64,000 nt of DNA from DATJGR01 sp963787045 (GTDB taxonomy: Bacteria; Pseudomonadota; Gammaproteobacteria; Pseudomonadales; Azotimanducaceae): the NCBI GenBank assembly GCA_963787045.1, contig CAWBBR010000023.1:124001-188000 (forward strand), read 5' to 3'. Position 1 is the stretch's first letter; the number at the start of each line of letters is the position of its first letter. A program made the position numbers and the translations under genes. The notes under the pieces are model-generated. The model saw only the letters and a program-made list of their open reading frames with translations, ran no database searches and was not told the origin of the DNA. Shown piece after piece: positions 1 through 8,154 of the stretch.

Positions 1-96
1 GAAAAGCAGAAGGCCGGTAAGAAGCGAATGAAGCAGCTCGGGCGAGTAGAGATTCCGCAAGACGCATTTCTGGCCGCGTTGCGGGTCGATCGCTGA
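1..96 (+). CDS. lepA: Elongation factor 4 (LepA), C-terminal end only
   Basis: The first 31 codons of the window read into a TGA at 94-96 and encode the conserved LepA tail (EKQKAGKKRMKQLG followed by a short acidic/hydrophobic end). LepA is a ribosome-associated translational GTPase; this basic C-terminal segment belongs to its unique C-terminal domain, which contacts the ribosomal A/P-site region. The rest lies outside the window. The stop overlaps the lepB start codon (TGATG), the usual lepA-lepB arrangement. Identification rests on tail similarity and gene order. Confidence 0.9.
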   Translation, partial: EKQKAGKKRMKQLGRVEIPQDAFLAALRVDR

Positions 97-910
97 TGGA
101 TCTCGATTTTCCACTGATCCTGAGCTGGGCCGTGATCATCAGCGGCGTCATCTGGCTCGCTGATGTGGCGGCGCTGAAGCCGCGCCGCGTCCGCGCTGCG
201 GAAGCTTATCGCGCCGGGTCCGGCAAGAGTCAGAACGCCGAGGCCGCCGATCAGATCCTGAAAGAACCGCTGCTGATCGAATACGCGCGATCGTTCTTTC
301 CGGTGCTGCTCCTCGTGCTGGTGCTGCGCAGTTTCCTGTTCGAGCCGTACCAGATTCCGTCGGAGTCGATGGTGCCCACGCTCGAGATCGGCGATTTCAT
401 CCTGGTGAACAAATACGCGTACGGCATACGGCTGCCGGTGCTCGGCACCAAGCTGTTCGCACGTCGGCGATCCGCAACACGGCGATGTGATGGTGTTCGT
501 ACCGCCGCACGAACCCCGCTACTTCATCAAGCGGGTGATCGGCGTACCGGGGGACCGCGTGCGATATCAGGATAAGGTGCTATACATCAACGGCGAGCGC
601 GTGCCGCAGGAATTCATCGATCAGGTCACCGTCGATGGTACGGCCGTACATCCAGGTCTACGATGAGCAGCTCGGTACTCATACGCATCGGATCTACAGG
701 TATCCTGCCAGGGTCGAGCGACCGCAGGAGTGGACGGTGCCGGAGGGGCACTACTTCATGATGGGCGACAATCGCGATCGCAGTGACGACAGTCGTCGTT
801 GGGGATTCGCCTCGGATGCCAAGGTGGTGGGCAAAGCGGTGGCGGTGTGGATGCACAAGGATCCGGGTCTGCACTGGCCGACGTTCGCGCGCAACGGTTG
901 GATCAACTGA
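96..910 (+). CDS. lepB: Signal peptidase I, broken by two frameshifts
   Basis: LepB cleaves signal peptides from exported proteins at the periplasmic face of the inner membrane. The start ATG at 96 overlaps the lepA stop. Frame 1 carries the first membrane segment, a cytoplasmic loop and the catalytic serine motif (PSESMVPTLEIGDF). The reading must move +1 near 461 to continue as VGDPQHGDVMVF and the catalytic lysine region (YFIKRVIGVPGD), then +1 again near 640 to continue as YIQVYDEQLGTH and the family box GHYFMMGDNRDRSDDSR. Removing one base at each site gives about 270 residues, a normal length. The second shift is repaired by reading GCG for GCCG. Both catalytic residues are intact, so the shifts are probably sequence errors. 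Confidence 0.88.
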
Positions 911-924
911 ACGGAGGGTTCGAG

Positions 925-1288
925 ATGAAGTCGAAACAAGGCGGCGCGTCGTTCCTGAGTTGGATCCTGATTGCCGCGATGGTCAGCGCCATCGGTTTGA
1001 TCGCGGCGCGGCTTGCGCCCGCGTACGTCGACTATCGGACGATCAACACGCTGATCGAGCGACTTGCCGGCCGACCAAGTGCACCTGATGTCGAAAGCCG
1101 AAATCTACGAAGCGCTGCACAAGCGCTTCCTGATCAACAATATTCGCGACCTCGACGTCACGAAGATTCTGACGGTCGATCGAAAGCGCGACGGCACCGC
1201 GCTGGTGCTCGACTACGAAGTACGCCAGCCGTTGATCTACAACATTTCGATCGTGGCGTCGTTCAATAAGCGCTTCGACTTCCAGTGA
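925..1288 (+). CDS. DUF4845 membrane-anchored protein, frameshifted
   Basis: A small protein of about 120 residues with a short basic N-terminus, one membrane helix (SFLSWILIAAMVSAIGLIAA) and a periplasmic domain. It matches the DUF4845 family, which sits between lepB and rnc in many gammaproteobacteria; its function is unknown. The start ATG at 925 follows an AACGGAGGGT Shine-Dalgarno sequence. The frame shifts +1 near 1062: reading CTG for CTTG joins LIER to LPADQVHLMSKAEIYEALHKR, giving the conserved ending (IVASFNKRFDFQ). The repair is a one-base deletion in a T doublet, as in other genes here. The call is based on position and architecture. Confidence 0.75.
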
Positions 1289-1328
1289 CCGCGCCGCAGC
1301 GGCGCGACGATCCGACGACGCAGATACC

Positions 1329-2006
1329 GTGGACTCGTGCGAACAACTCGAACGCCGCCTCGGACATCGTTTCGCAGACCAGGACCTGCTGAGTCTCGCG
1401 CTGACGCACCGTAGTGCCGGCGACGCCAACAACGAACGACTCGAATTTCTCGGCGACGCGGCGCTCGGTTTCGTGATCGCAGAGTGGTTGTGGCTGATGT
1501 TCCCCGACGCGAACGAGCACTCGTTGACGCTGATGCGCGCCAGCCTCGTGAAGAAGCCTTCGCTTGCGAACGTCGCTCGTGAAATCGAGCTCGGCGAATA
1601 TCTGCGGTTGGGGGTAGGCGAGCGCAAGAGCGGCGGCCACCATCGCGAATCGATACTCGCCGATACGCTCGAAGCGCTGATCGGCGCGGTGCTGGTCGAC
1701 GCAGGGTACGATGCGGCCCGCGGCGTGATCAGAACGCTGTTCGCGCGCCACGTCGAGAAAGTCGACGCGCAGATGGCCCGCGACAGTAAGACGCAACTGC
1801 AGGAGCGCGTGCAGGCACGGCGGTTGCCGCCGCCGGAGTATCGGGTGACGTCGCGATCCGGCGACGAACATCTGCCGGAGTTCGCCGTCGAGTGTCGTAT
1901 CGAAGGTCTCGACGTCGTGACGCACGGACGCGGCGGCAGTCGCCGCGAGGCGGAACAGGTCGCGGCGCGCGCCGCTCTCGATCGGTTGGAAGTCTCCGAT
2001 GACTGA
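1329..2006 (+). CDS. rnc: Ribonuclease III
   Basis: RNase III cuts double-stranded RNA and processes the 30S rRNA precursor and structured mRNAs. The 225-residue protein has the catalytic signature NERLEFLGDAALG at residues 35-47, the second metal-ligand region DTLEALIGAVLVDAG, and a C-terminal double-stranded RNA-binding domain from about residue 150 (SKTQLQERVQARRLPPPEY to the end). The length matches the family (E. coli 226). The start is GTG at 1329; there is no upstream in-frame ATG closer to the conserved N-terminus. It overlaps era by 8 bases, implying translational coupling, the standard rnc-era arrangement. Confidence 0.96.
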   Translation: MDSCEQLERRLGHRFADQDLLSLALTHRSAGDANNERLEFLGDAALGFVIAEWLWLMFPDANEHSLTLMRASLVKKPSLANVAREIELGEYLRLGVGERKSGGHHRESILADTLEALIGAVLVDAGYDAARGVIRTLFARHVEKVDAQMARDSKTQLQERVQARRLPPPEYRVTSRSGDEHLPEFAVECRIEGLDVVTHGRGGSRREAEQVAARAALDRLEVSDD

Positions 2007-2913
2007 CGTACAACCTGACGTACAGCCTTACGTACAACGTTGCGGCTATGTCGCGCTGGTCGGCCGGCCGAATGTCGGGAAATCGACGCTGCTCAATCAC
2101 CTCGTCGGCCGCAAGCTCAGTATCACGTCGCGGAAGCCGCAGACGACGCGCCATAACCTGCTCGGTGTCGACACGATCGATGCTGCACAGGCGATCTATG
2201 TCGATACGCCCGGCATTCACGACGGCGGTGGTCGCGCCGTCAATCGTCACATGGTGCGTACCGCGACGTCGGCCCTGCACGATGTCGACATCGCCGTGCT
2301 CGTGGTTGAACGACTGCGCTTCGGCGACGACGACCGCCGGGTCGTCGATCTGGTGCGAGCCTCGCGCGGACGCAAGATGTGCGTCGTCAACAAGATCGAT
2401 CAGCTGGAGGATCGCGATCAGCTGTTGCCGCACATCGCAATGCTCGACGAACTGGGGTTGTTCGAAGAGATCATTCCGGTTTCGGCGTTGCAGGGAACCG
2501 GTCTCGATCGATTGAAACAGCAGGTGCTCGAGCGCCTTCCGGAAGGGCCGCACCTGTTTCCGCCCGATCAGGTCACCGATCGGTCGGAGCGTTTCATCGC
2601 AGGCGAGATCGTGCGCGAGAAGCTGATGCGCCGGCTCGGCGACGAACTGCCGCACCGGATCACCGTGGTCATCGAGAACTATGTCGTGAAGCCGCGCATC
2701 GTCGAGATCGATGCGACGATTTTCGTCGAGCGCGACGGGCAGAAGGCGATCATCATCGGGCGCAACGGCGGGCTGCTGAAGTCGGTGGGACAGGAAGCGC
2801 GCATCGACATCGAAAAGCTGATCGAACGCAAAGTGATGTTGCGTCTGTGGGTGAAGGTGAAGGCCGGCTGGACGAACAACGAAGCCGGCTTCAAGCGTTT
2901 GGGATTCGACTGA
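1999..2913 (+). CDS. era: GTPase Era, 16S rRNA maturation and 30S assembly
   Basis: Era is an essential GTPase that binds the 3' end of 16S rRNA during small-subunit assembly. The 304-residue protein has the G1 motif GRPNVGKS at 22-29, G2 threonines after SRKPQTTR, G3 DTPG, G4 NKID and a C-terminal KH RNA-binding domain with the IIIGRNGG loop. The N-terminus is about ten residues longer than usual and is encoded by three tandem 12-base repeats (2003-2038), giving DVQPDVQPYVQ before the first strand. It overlaps the rnc stop by 8 bases and is followed one base later by recO. Confidence 0.96.
   Translation: MTDVQPDVQPYVQRCGYVALVGRPNVGKSTLLNHLVGRKLSITSRKPQTTRHNLLGVDTIDAAQAIYVDTPGIHDGGGRAVNRHMVRTATSALHDVDIAVLVVERLRFGDDDRRVVDLVRASRGRKMCVVNKIDQLEDRDQLLPHIAMLDELGLFEEIIPVSALQGTGLDRLKQQVLERLPEGPHLFPPDQVTDRSERFIAGEIVREKLMRRLGDELPHRITVVIENYVVKPRIVEIDATIFVERDGQKAIIIGRNGGLLKSVGQEARIDIEKLIERKVMLRLWVKVKAGWTNNEAGFKRLGFD
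2003..2038 (+). repeat. Three tandem copies of a 12-bp unit at the rnc/era junction
   Basis: The units are CTGACGTACAAC, CTGACGTACAGC and CTTACGTACAAC, each differing from the first by at most one base. The first copy contains the rnc stop codon (TGA 2004-2006), and all three lie in the era frame, encoding repeats of about four residues in the extended Era N-terminus. Twelve is a multiple of three, so copy-number change keeps era in frame. Confidence 0.9.
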
Positions 2914-2914
2914 A

Positions 2915-3616
2915 ATGACTCGGCGCATCGTCGACGAACCCGCCTACGTGCTGCACGTGCGAGCGTATCGGGAGACCAGCGCGATCATCGATCTGTTGAC
3001 CCTCCAGCACGGTCGGCTCAGCGCGGTGGCGCGAGGTGTGCGACGCGCGCGCGGCGGCCAACCCCATCCGTTCGGACGCTTGTCGGTCGGCTGCAGCGGT
3101 CGCGGCCAACTGCTGACGCTTGCCGGATTCGATTCGATATCGCACCGATGGCTCACCGGTGACGCGCTGTATGCCGGTCTCTACCTGAACGAGCTGCTGT
3201 TGCGGTTACTGCGCGACGACGATCCACATCCGGTGTTGTTCGCCGGCTATGAGCGCACGCTCGATCACCTCGCCGTCAGCGCCGACGAAGCGGCGCTGCG
3301 CATCTTCGAGCGACTGCTCCTGAAAGAGTGCGGCTACGAAGTGACGTTCGGATTCGATGCCGAAACCGGCGAACCGGTGCAGAGCGCGCGCAGTTACCGC
3401 TTCGTGCCCGATGTCGGTTTCCACGCCGTCGACGAAGCGGTGGACGATCGGCTGGTATTCGGTGGCGCGACGCTGCACGCGATCGCCGCCGACGACTATG
3501 CCGACGCCGCGGTGCGTCGCTCCGCGAAGCAGATCATGCGACGCGCGCTTGCGCCGCATCTCGGCGATCGCCCGATCGCCAGCCGAGCCCTGTTCCGAAG
3601 GAACAGTGCGTCGTGA
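2915..3616 (+). CDS. recO: DNA repair protein RecO
   Basis: RecO mediates loading of RecA onto SSB-coated single-stranded DNA in the RecFOR pathway and anneals complementary strands. The 233-residue product starts with the typical OB-fold opening (PAYVLHVRAYRETSAIIDLLT; basic VARGVRRAR) and ends with the family tail LGDRPIASRALFR. The ATG at 2915 lies one base after the era stop, consistent with the rnc-era-recO operon. In many relatives pdxJ follows recO; here rlmD follows. The frame is intact and the length is normal. Confidence 0.93.
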   Translation: MTRRIVDEPAYVLHVRAYRETSAIIDLLTLQHGRLSAVARGVRRARGGQPHPFGRLSVGCSGRGQLLTLAGFDSISHRWLTGDALYAGLYLNELLLRLLRDDDPHPVLFAGYERTLDHLAVSADEAALRIFERLLLKECGYEVTFGFDAETGEPVQSARSYRFVPDVGFHAVDEAVDDRLVFGGATLHAIAADDYADAAVRRSAKQIMRRALAPHLGDRPIASRALFRRNSAS

Positions 3617-3635
3617 TTCGCCGCAGGCGTTCGCG

Positions 3636-4956
3636 ATGAGCAAGCGGCAAGGACCACGCGTGATCGAACTCGAAATCGAGACGCTCGGCGCCGACGGTTT
3701 CGGCGTGGCGCAATTCGAACGCCATCCGGTGCACGTGAAGGGTGCGTTACCGGGGGAAGTCGTCAGCGCCCGTGTCGTGCGACGGCGTCGCGGCGACTGG
3801 TATGCGTTACCGGAAGAATGGCTCGTAACGGCCGGCACGCATGCGACACCTGCGTGTGAAGCGTTCATGCGTTGCGGCGGCTGCAGCATGCAGCACCTCA
3901 CCGCGGACGGGCAGCTCGCGCTGAAGCAGCAATGGTTGCTCGATCAGCTGGAACAGACCGGCGTTGCCGCCAAGGCGATCCTCGCGCCGGTGCGCGGCCC
4001 GCTCTACTACTATCGCCGCCGCGCCCGTCTCGCCGTTCGCTCCGTGCGCGACACCGGCGAACTGCTCGTGGGATTTCGCGAGAGTTTCGGCAACCGCGTG
4101 GCACGCTTGCGCTCGTGTTGTGTGCTGAAGCAACCGTTCTCCGACGAACTGCCGGCGCTGGCGGCGGTGATCGCGGGTCTGGAAGCGCGCGAATCGATTC
4201 CGCAGATCGAGGTCGCGGTTGGCGACGATGCGGCCGCGATGGTGCTGCGTCACGTCGACCCGCTGAGCGCCGCCGACCATCGCGCGCTCGTTCGATATCA
4301 GGCGCACACGCCGATTCGGCGTGCTGTGCCAGCCGGACGGATACGACAGCATCGTCGACCTGGCCGGCGCCCCGCCGCAGGAACTCAGCTATCGCATCGA
4401 CCCGTTCGGTGTGTCGCTGTCGTTCCACGCCGTCGACTTCATTCAGGTGAACGGTCCGATCAATACCGATCTCGTCTCGTGCGCGATCGATTGGCTCGGC
4501 ATTGCGCGGGGCGATCGCGTGCTCGACCTGTTCTGCGGCATCGGCAACTTCACGCTGCCGTTGGCGCGACGCGGCGCCACGGTGCTGGGATTGGAAGGCG
4601 CCGAGGATCTCGTGCGGCGCGCTCGGGTAAACGCACGGCGCAACGGTCTCGAGCGCTTCGCTGCGTTCGAAACGGCCGACCTCTACGCGCAACCGCTCGA
4701 TTCAACGGTGAAAGCCGCCTTCGAAGGCGTGCGTAAAGTGTTGCTCGATCCGCCGAGAACCGGAGCGGGCGCGATTCTGTCGCCATTGGCCGCGTCGAAA
4801 GTCGACCGCATCGCCTACGTATCGTGTCACCCGGTCAGTTTCGCGCGCGACGCGGCCATGCTCGCGAAGTTCGGTTTCGCACTGTCAAAGGTGCGCGTGT
4901 TCGATATGTTCCCGCATACCACGCACGTCGAGACGCTGGGAGTGTTCGAACGCTGA
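3636..4956 (+). CDS. rlmD: 23S rRNA (uracil-1939-C5)-methyltransferase RlmD, frameshifted
   Basis: RlmD uses SAM and a [4Fe-4S] cluster to methylate U1939 of 23S rRNA. The N-terminal TRAM domain (VIELEIETLGADGFGVA) is followed by the cluster motif C-x5-CGGC (ACEAFMRCGGC) and a later cysteine (RSCC). After a +1 shift near 4310 come the SAM site DLFCGIGNFTLPLA, the LLDPPRTGA motif and the catalytic cysteine motif YVSCHPVSFARD. Reading CGA for CCGA at 4311-4314 joins HT to RFGVLCQPDG and gives about 439 residues, close to E. coli (433). All catalytic elements are present. The stop overlaps the relA start (TGATG). Confidence 0.9.
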
Positions 4957-6890
4957 TGGTCACGCTCAGACAGGATGAATTGCGTTCCGCGGACGGCCGT
5001 TTTGACGGTGAGGCATGGCTCGATCGTATCTGTGCGGCCGATGCGCGGCTCGATCGCGAGTTGCTGCGGCGCGCATTGGCGTTCGCGCAGCAGTACGACG
5101 GAAACGATGACGAAGTCGTCCGCAGCGGCGTCGAGTTTGCCAATCTGATGGCGGAACTGCGCATGGATGCGACGTCGATCGCGGCCGGGCTCGTATACCG
5201 CTGTGTGCGAGGCGGCCACGCGACAACGGCCGCACTGGAACGCGATGTCGATGCCGAAGTCGCGCACCTCGTTGCGGAAGTGGAACGCGTCGGTACCGTC
5301 AGCTTGCTCGAGTTGACCAATCCGCCGCTGCTCGCTCGCGAAGCCCGCGACCAGGTCGACAACGTCCGCCGCATGCTCGTCGCGATGATCGACGATGTCC
5401 GCGTCGCCATCATCAAGCTCGCGGAACGGATCATCGTGTTGCGCGGTGCCAAGAACGATCCGCTGTCGCGACAGCAGCGCGTTTCGAAGGAGGCGTTGGA
5501 GGTATTCGCGCCGCTGGCCAACCGGCTCGGTATCTGGCGCCTGAAATGGGAACTCGAGGACCTCGCGTTCCGTTATCAGAATGCAGACGAGTATCGGAGC
5601 ATCGCCGCACGGCTGGCCGGCAAACGCATTCACCGCGAAGAAGACGTTGCGAGCGTTGCGACCGCTCTCTCGACCGCGCTCAAGCAGGAAGGCATCACCG
5701 CCGAAGTGCACGGGCGCGCGAAACACATCTACAGCATCTGGCGAAAGATGGACGAGAAGAGCATCGACTTCGACCATGTGTACGACATCCGCGCGTTGCG
5801 CGTGGTCGTTTCGTCGATTCGGGACTGCTACTCCGCATTGGGTGTCATCCACACGCGCTGGCGGCACGTTCCGCGCGAGTTCGACGACTACATCGCGAAC
5901 CCCAAAGAAAACGGCTATCGGTCGATCCACACCGCGGTGGTCGGCCCCGATCAGCGCACGGTGGAGATCCAGATCCGCACCCGCGAGATGCACCGTGAAG
6001 CGGAACTCGGCGTGTGCGCGCACTGGGCTTACAAGACCGAGACCGGCAAATTCGACGCGTTCTACACCGAGAAGTTGAGCTGGTTGCGCGAGGTGCTCGC
6101 GTGGCACGAAGAGGTCGGTGGTTTCGTTTCGGTCGGGCGCGAGTTGCGCTCGAACATCGAAGACGGACGTATCTACGTGTCCACGCCGGCAGGTCACGTG
6201 CTCGATCTGCCGGAAGGTTCGACGCCGGTCGACTTCGCGTATCGCGTGCACACACAGATCGGCCAACGCTGTGTGGGCGCGCTGATCGACGGTCGCGAAA
6301 CACCGCTCAACACTCGACTCTCGACCGGCCAGCGCGTCGAAATCGTCACGGACGATACAGCGCAGCCGAGTCGCGACTGGCTCGACCAGAATCTCGGTTA
6401 CGTACGTACGGCGCGCGCGCTCGCAAAGGTGCAGGGGTGGTTCCGATCGCTCGATCGCAATCACAACGTGGCGGCGGGCCGCACGATGCTCGCGACCGAG
6501 TTCGAGCGTCTGGCGATGCCGTTCGACGCGGTCGAACTCGCCGCGCGACAAGGTTATGCAGACGCTGACGCGCTGTGTCTTGCGGTCGCGGTCGGCGAAC
6601 GCCAGCTGCTCGATGTCGTCGCGGTGTACAACGAGGTTGTGTTGCCGCCGATCGCGAACATCGACATCGCGTGCGCGGACCGCGCAGGCATGTTGCACGA
6701 CATCACCGCGGTGTTGGCGGAGCAGGACGTTTCGATGGTCTCGATACAGGCCACCTCCGACGCGAAAGCGAATACTGCTACCATTCGATTGGGGGTGGAG
6801 GTTCGCGATTTGCTCGGTTTGGCCACGCTGCTCGATCGAATTCGTCGCGTGAGTGGCGTCGCACGAGTGCAACGTCGAATCGAAGCATGA
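4956..6890 (+). CDS. relA: GTP pyrophosphokinase RelA lacking the zinc-finger domain
   Basis: RelA makes (p)ppGpp on stalled ribosomes. The start ATG 4956 overlaps the rlmD stop. The N-terminal pseudo-hydrolase domain lacks the HD metal motif, so this is RelA and not a bifunctional SpoT/Rel. The synthetase domain (about 215-370) is complete: HIYSIWRKM, FDHVYDIRALRVVV, ANPKENGYRSIHTAV, VEIQIRT. TGS follows at about 400-465, then a helical domain to about 560, then directly an ACT/RRM domain from about 568 (ADRAGMLHDITAVLAEQ) to the end. The conserved-cysteine zinc-finger domain that normally lies between helical and ACT domains is absent, about 100 residues, in one open frame. The protein has 644 residues against about 744 in E. 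coli. Confidence 0.93.
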   Translation: MVTLRQDELRSADGRFDGEAWLDRICAADARLDRELLRRALAFAQQYDGNDDEVVRSGVEFANLMAELRMDATSIAAGLVYRCVRGGHATTAALERDVDAEVAHLVAEVERVGTVSLLELTNPPLLAREARDQVDNVRRMLVAMIDDVRVAIIKLAERIIVLRGAKNDPLSRQQRVSKEALEVFAPLANRLGIWRLKWELEDLAFRYQNADEYRSIAARLAGKRIHREEDVASVATALSTALKQEGITAEVHGRAKHIYSIWRKMDEKSIDFDHVYDIRALRVVVSSIRDCYSALGVIHTRWRHVPREFDDYIANPKENGYRSIHTAVVGPDQRTVEIQIRTREMHREAELGVCAHWAYKTETGKFDAFYTEKLSWLREVLAWHEEVGGFVSVGRELRSNIEDGRIYVSTPAGHVLDLPEGSTPVDFAYRVHTQIGQRCVGALIDGRETPLNTRLSTGQRVEIVTDDTAQPSRDWLDQNLGYVRTARALAKVQGWFRSLDRNHNVAAGRTMLATEFERLAMPFDAVELAARQGYADADALCLAVAVGERQLLDVVAVYNEVVLPPIANIDIACADRAGMLHDITAVLAEQDVSMVSIQATSDAKANTATIRLGVEVRDLLGLATLLDRIRRVSGVARVQRRIEA

Positions 6891-6939
6891 ACCACGCCGT
6901 GCGCCTCGATCGGGGCCGCGGCTGCGAAAGGAGTTTCCG

Positions 6940-7597
6940 ATGCGATTGATCCTGTTGGGACCGCCGGGCGCGGGCAAAGGTACGCAGGCCCAGTACATCT
7001 GCGACGCGTACGGCATACCGCAGATCTCTACCGGCGACATGTTGCGCGCGGCAGTAAAAGCCGGAACGCCGCTCGGACGTCAGGTTAAGAAGGTGATGGA
7101 CAGTGGGGCACTGGTGTCGGATGACATCATCATCGCGTTGGTACAGGAGCGTATTCAGCAACCCGACAGTGCAAACGGATTTCTGCTCGACGGATTCCCT
7201 CGAACGATCGTCCAGGCACAGGCACTCATCGATGCCGGTGTCGCTCTGGATGGCGTGCTCGAGATCGCCGTACCGGAGGAAGAAATCGTAAAACGTCTCA
7301 GTGGAAGGCGTGTTCACGAAAAATCCGGTCGTGTGTATCACGTCATCTACAACCCGCCGAAAGTCGACAATCGGGACGACGAAACGGGTGATGTGCTCGT
7401 GCAGCGCAAGGACGACGAGGAAGCGACGGTGCGGGAGCGGTTGGCGCGTGTATCACCGCCAGACGTTTCCGTTAGTCGATTTCTACAGCAAATTGGCTGC
7501 GAAAAAGCGCGTTCACTACGCTAAGGTCGAAGGTATCGGCAGCGTCGACGACATCAGAGAGGCGGTGTTGTCGAAGTTGAAGCACTTCGAATCGTGA
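6940..7597 (+). CDS. adk: Adenylate kinase, frameshifted near the C-terminus
   Basis: Adk interconverts ATP, AMP and ADP. The start ATG 6940 has a strong Shine-Dalgarno sequence (AAAGGAG). The P-loop GPPGAGKGTQ, the AMP-binding STGDMLRAAV, FLLDGFPRT and a long-form LID (GRRVHEKSGRVYHV...DD) are in frame 1. A +1 shift near 7447 is needed to continue as VYHRQTFPLVDFYSKLAAKKRVHYAKVEG. Reading TTG CGC for TTGGCGC gives RLRVYHRQT, the expected family sequence, and about 218 residues. Because adk is essential, this is most likely a sequence error. It is separated from relA by 49 bases. Confidence 0.92.
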
Positions 7598-7672
7598 TCA
7601 ACGACGCGTAACGCGCACACTTCTGATCACACGCACGCTGGTCTTCTTCTCGCAAAAGCTTTCACGAAGGGG

Positions 7673-7700
7673 TGGAATTTAGTTTCATTTCACCTATTAT
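7673..7700 (+). promoter_or_regulatory. Possible promoter of the histone-like gene
   Basis: TGGAAT (7673-7678) and TATTAT (7695-7700) are separated by 16 bases in an AT-rich stretch unlike the surrounding coding DNA. The spacing to the ATG at 7775 leaves a leader of roughly 70 bases. The -10 is good and the -35 is weak. No other promoter-like match stands out in 7598-7774. Confidence 0.35.
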
Positions 7701-7774
7701 CTCCACCGCGCGTCCTAAGATGCTGTATGTCTTGAGACGTTTAGTTGAGTTCAACAATGCCGAGGAGATGAGTA

Positions 7775-8002
7775 ATGGCGAAAGCTAAAGCAAAGAAGAA
7801 AGCAGCACCGAAGAAGAAAGCTGCGAAGAAAAAAGTAGCGAAGCGGAAAGTCGCTAAGAAGAAGGCTGCGAGTCGTCGCATGGCGATGGCACGCAAGAAG
7901 CCAGCGAAGAAAGCCGCTGCTAAGAAAAAGAAAGCCGCTCCGAAAAGAAAGGCTGCGAAGAAGAAAGTAGCCAAGAAGCGGAAAGTAGCTAAGAAGAAGT
8001 AG
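7775..8002 (+). CDS. Histone H1-like lysine/alanine-rich DNA-binding protein
   Basis: A 75-residue protein built almost entirely from AAKKK-, VAKRK- and APKKK-like repeats: about 35 lysines and 6 arginines. A short central RRMAMARKK segment splits two lysine-rich arms. Such proteins (bacterial H1-like, AlgP C-terminal-like) bind DNA or polyphosphate non-specifically and are thought to affect chromosome compaction. The ATG at 7775 follows GAGGAG with good spacing. It is monocistronic, with a putative promoter upstream and a hairpin terminator downstream, which supports a real gene despite the low complexity. No fold can be inferred; the role is by composition only. Confidence 0.8.
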   Translation: MAKAKAKKKAAPKKKAAKKKVAKRKVAKKKAASRRMAMARKKPAKKAAAKKKKAAPKRKAAKKKVAKKRKVAKKK

Positions 8003-8054
8003 TAAGAAGAAGCAGTAGTCGATGAGTGTGAAAGCACTCACCGATTGAAAATTT

Positions 8055-8094
8055 GGGGCGAGATCAGCGGGGTATCAACCCAGCGTCTCGCCCC
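8055..8094. terminator. Bidirectional hairpin terminator between the H1-like gene and moeA
   Basis: GGGGCGAGA (8055-8063) pairs perfectly with TCTCGCCCC (8086-8094); an inner GGGT-ATCA-ACCC hairpin (8070-8081) lies within the loop. On the minus strand the stem is followed by AAATTTTC, and on the plus strand by GATTCATTT. It lies between convergent genes, so it can serve both. Confidence 0.75.
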
Positions 8095-8154
8095 GATTCA
8101 TTTCAGGCCCACCGATATCGATTCGGGCGCAGCAGTCCTCGAAGCGCCGAATCG

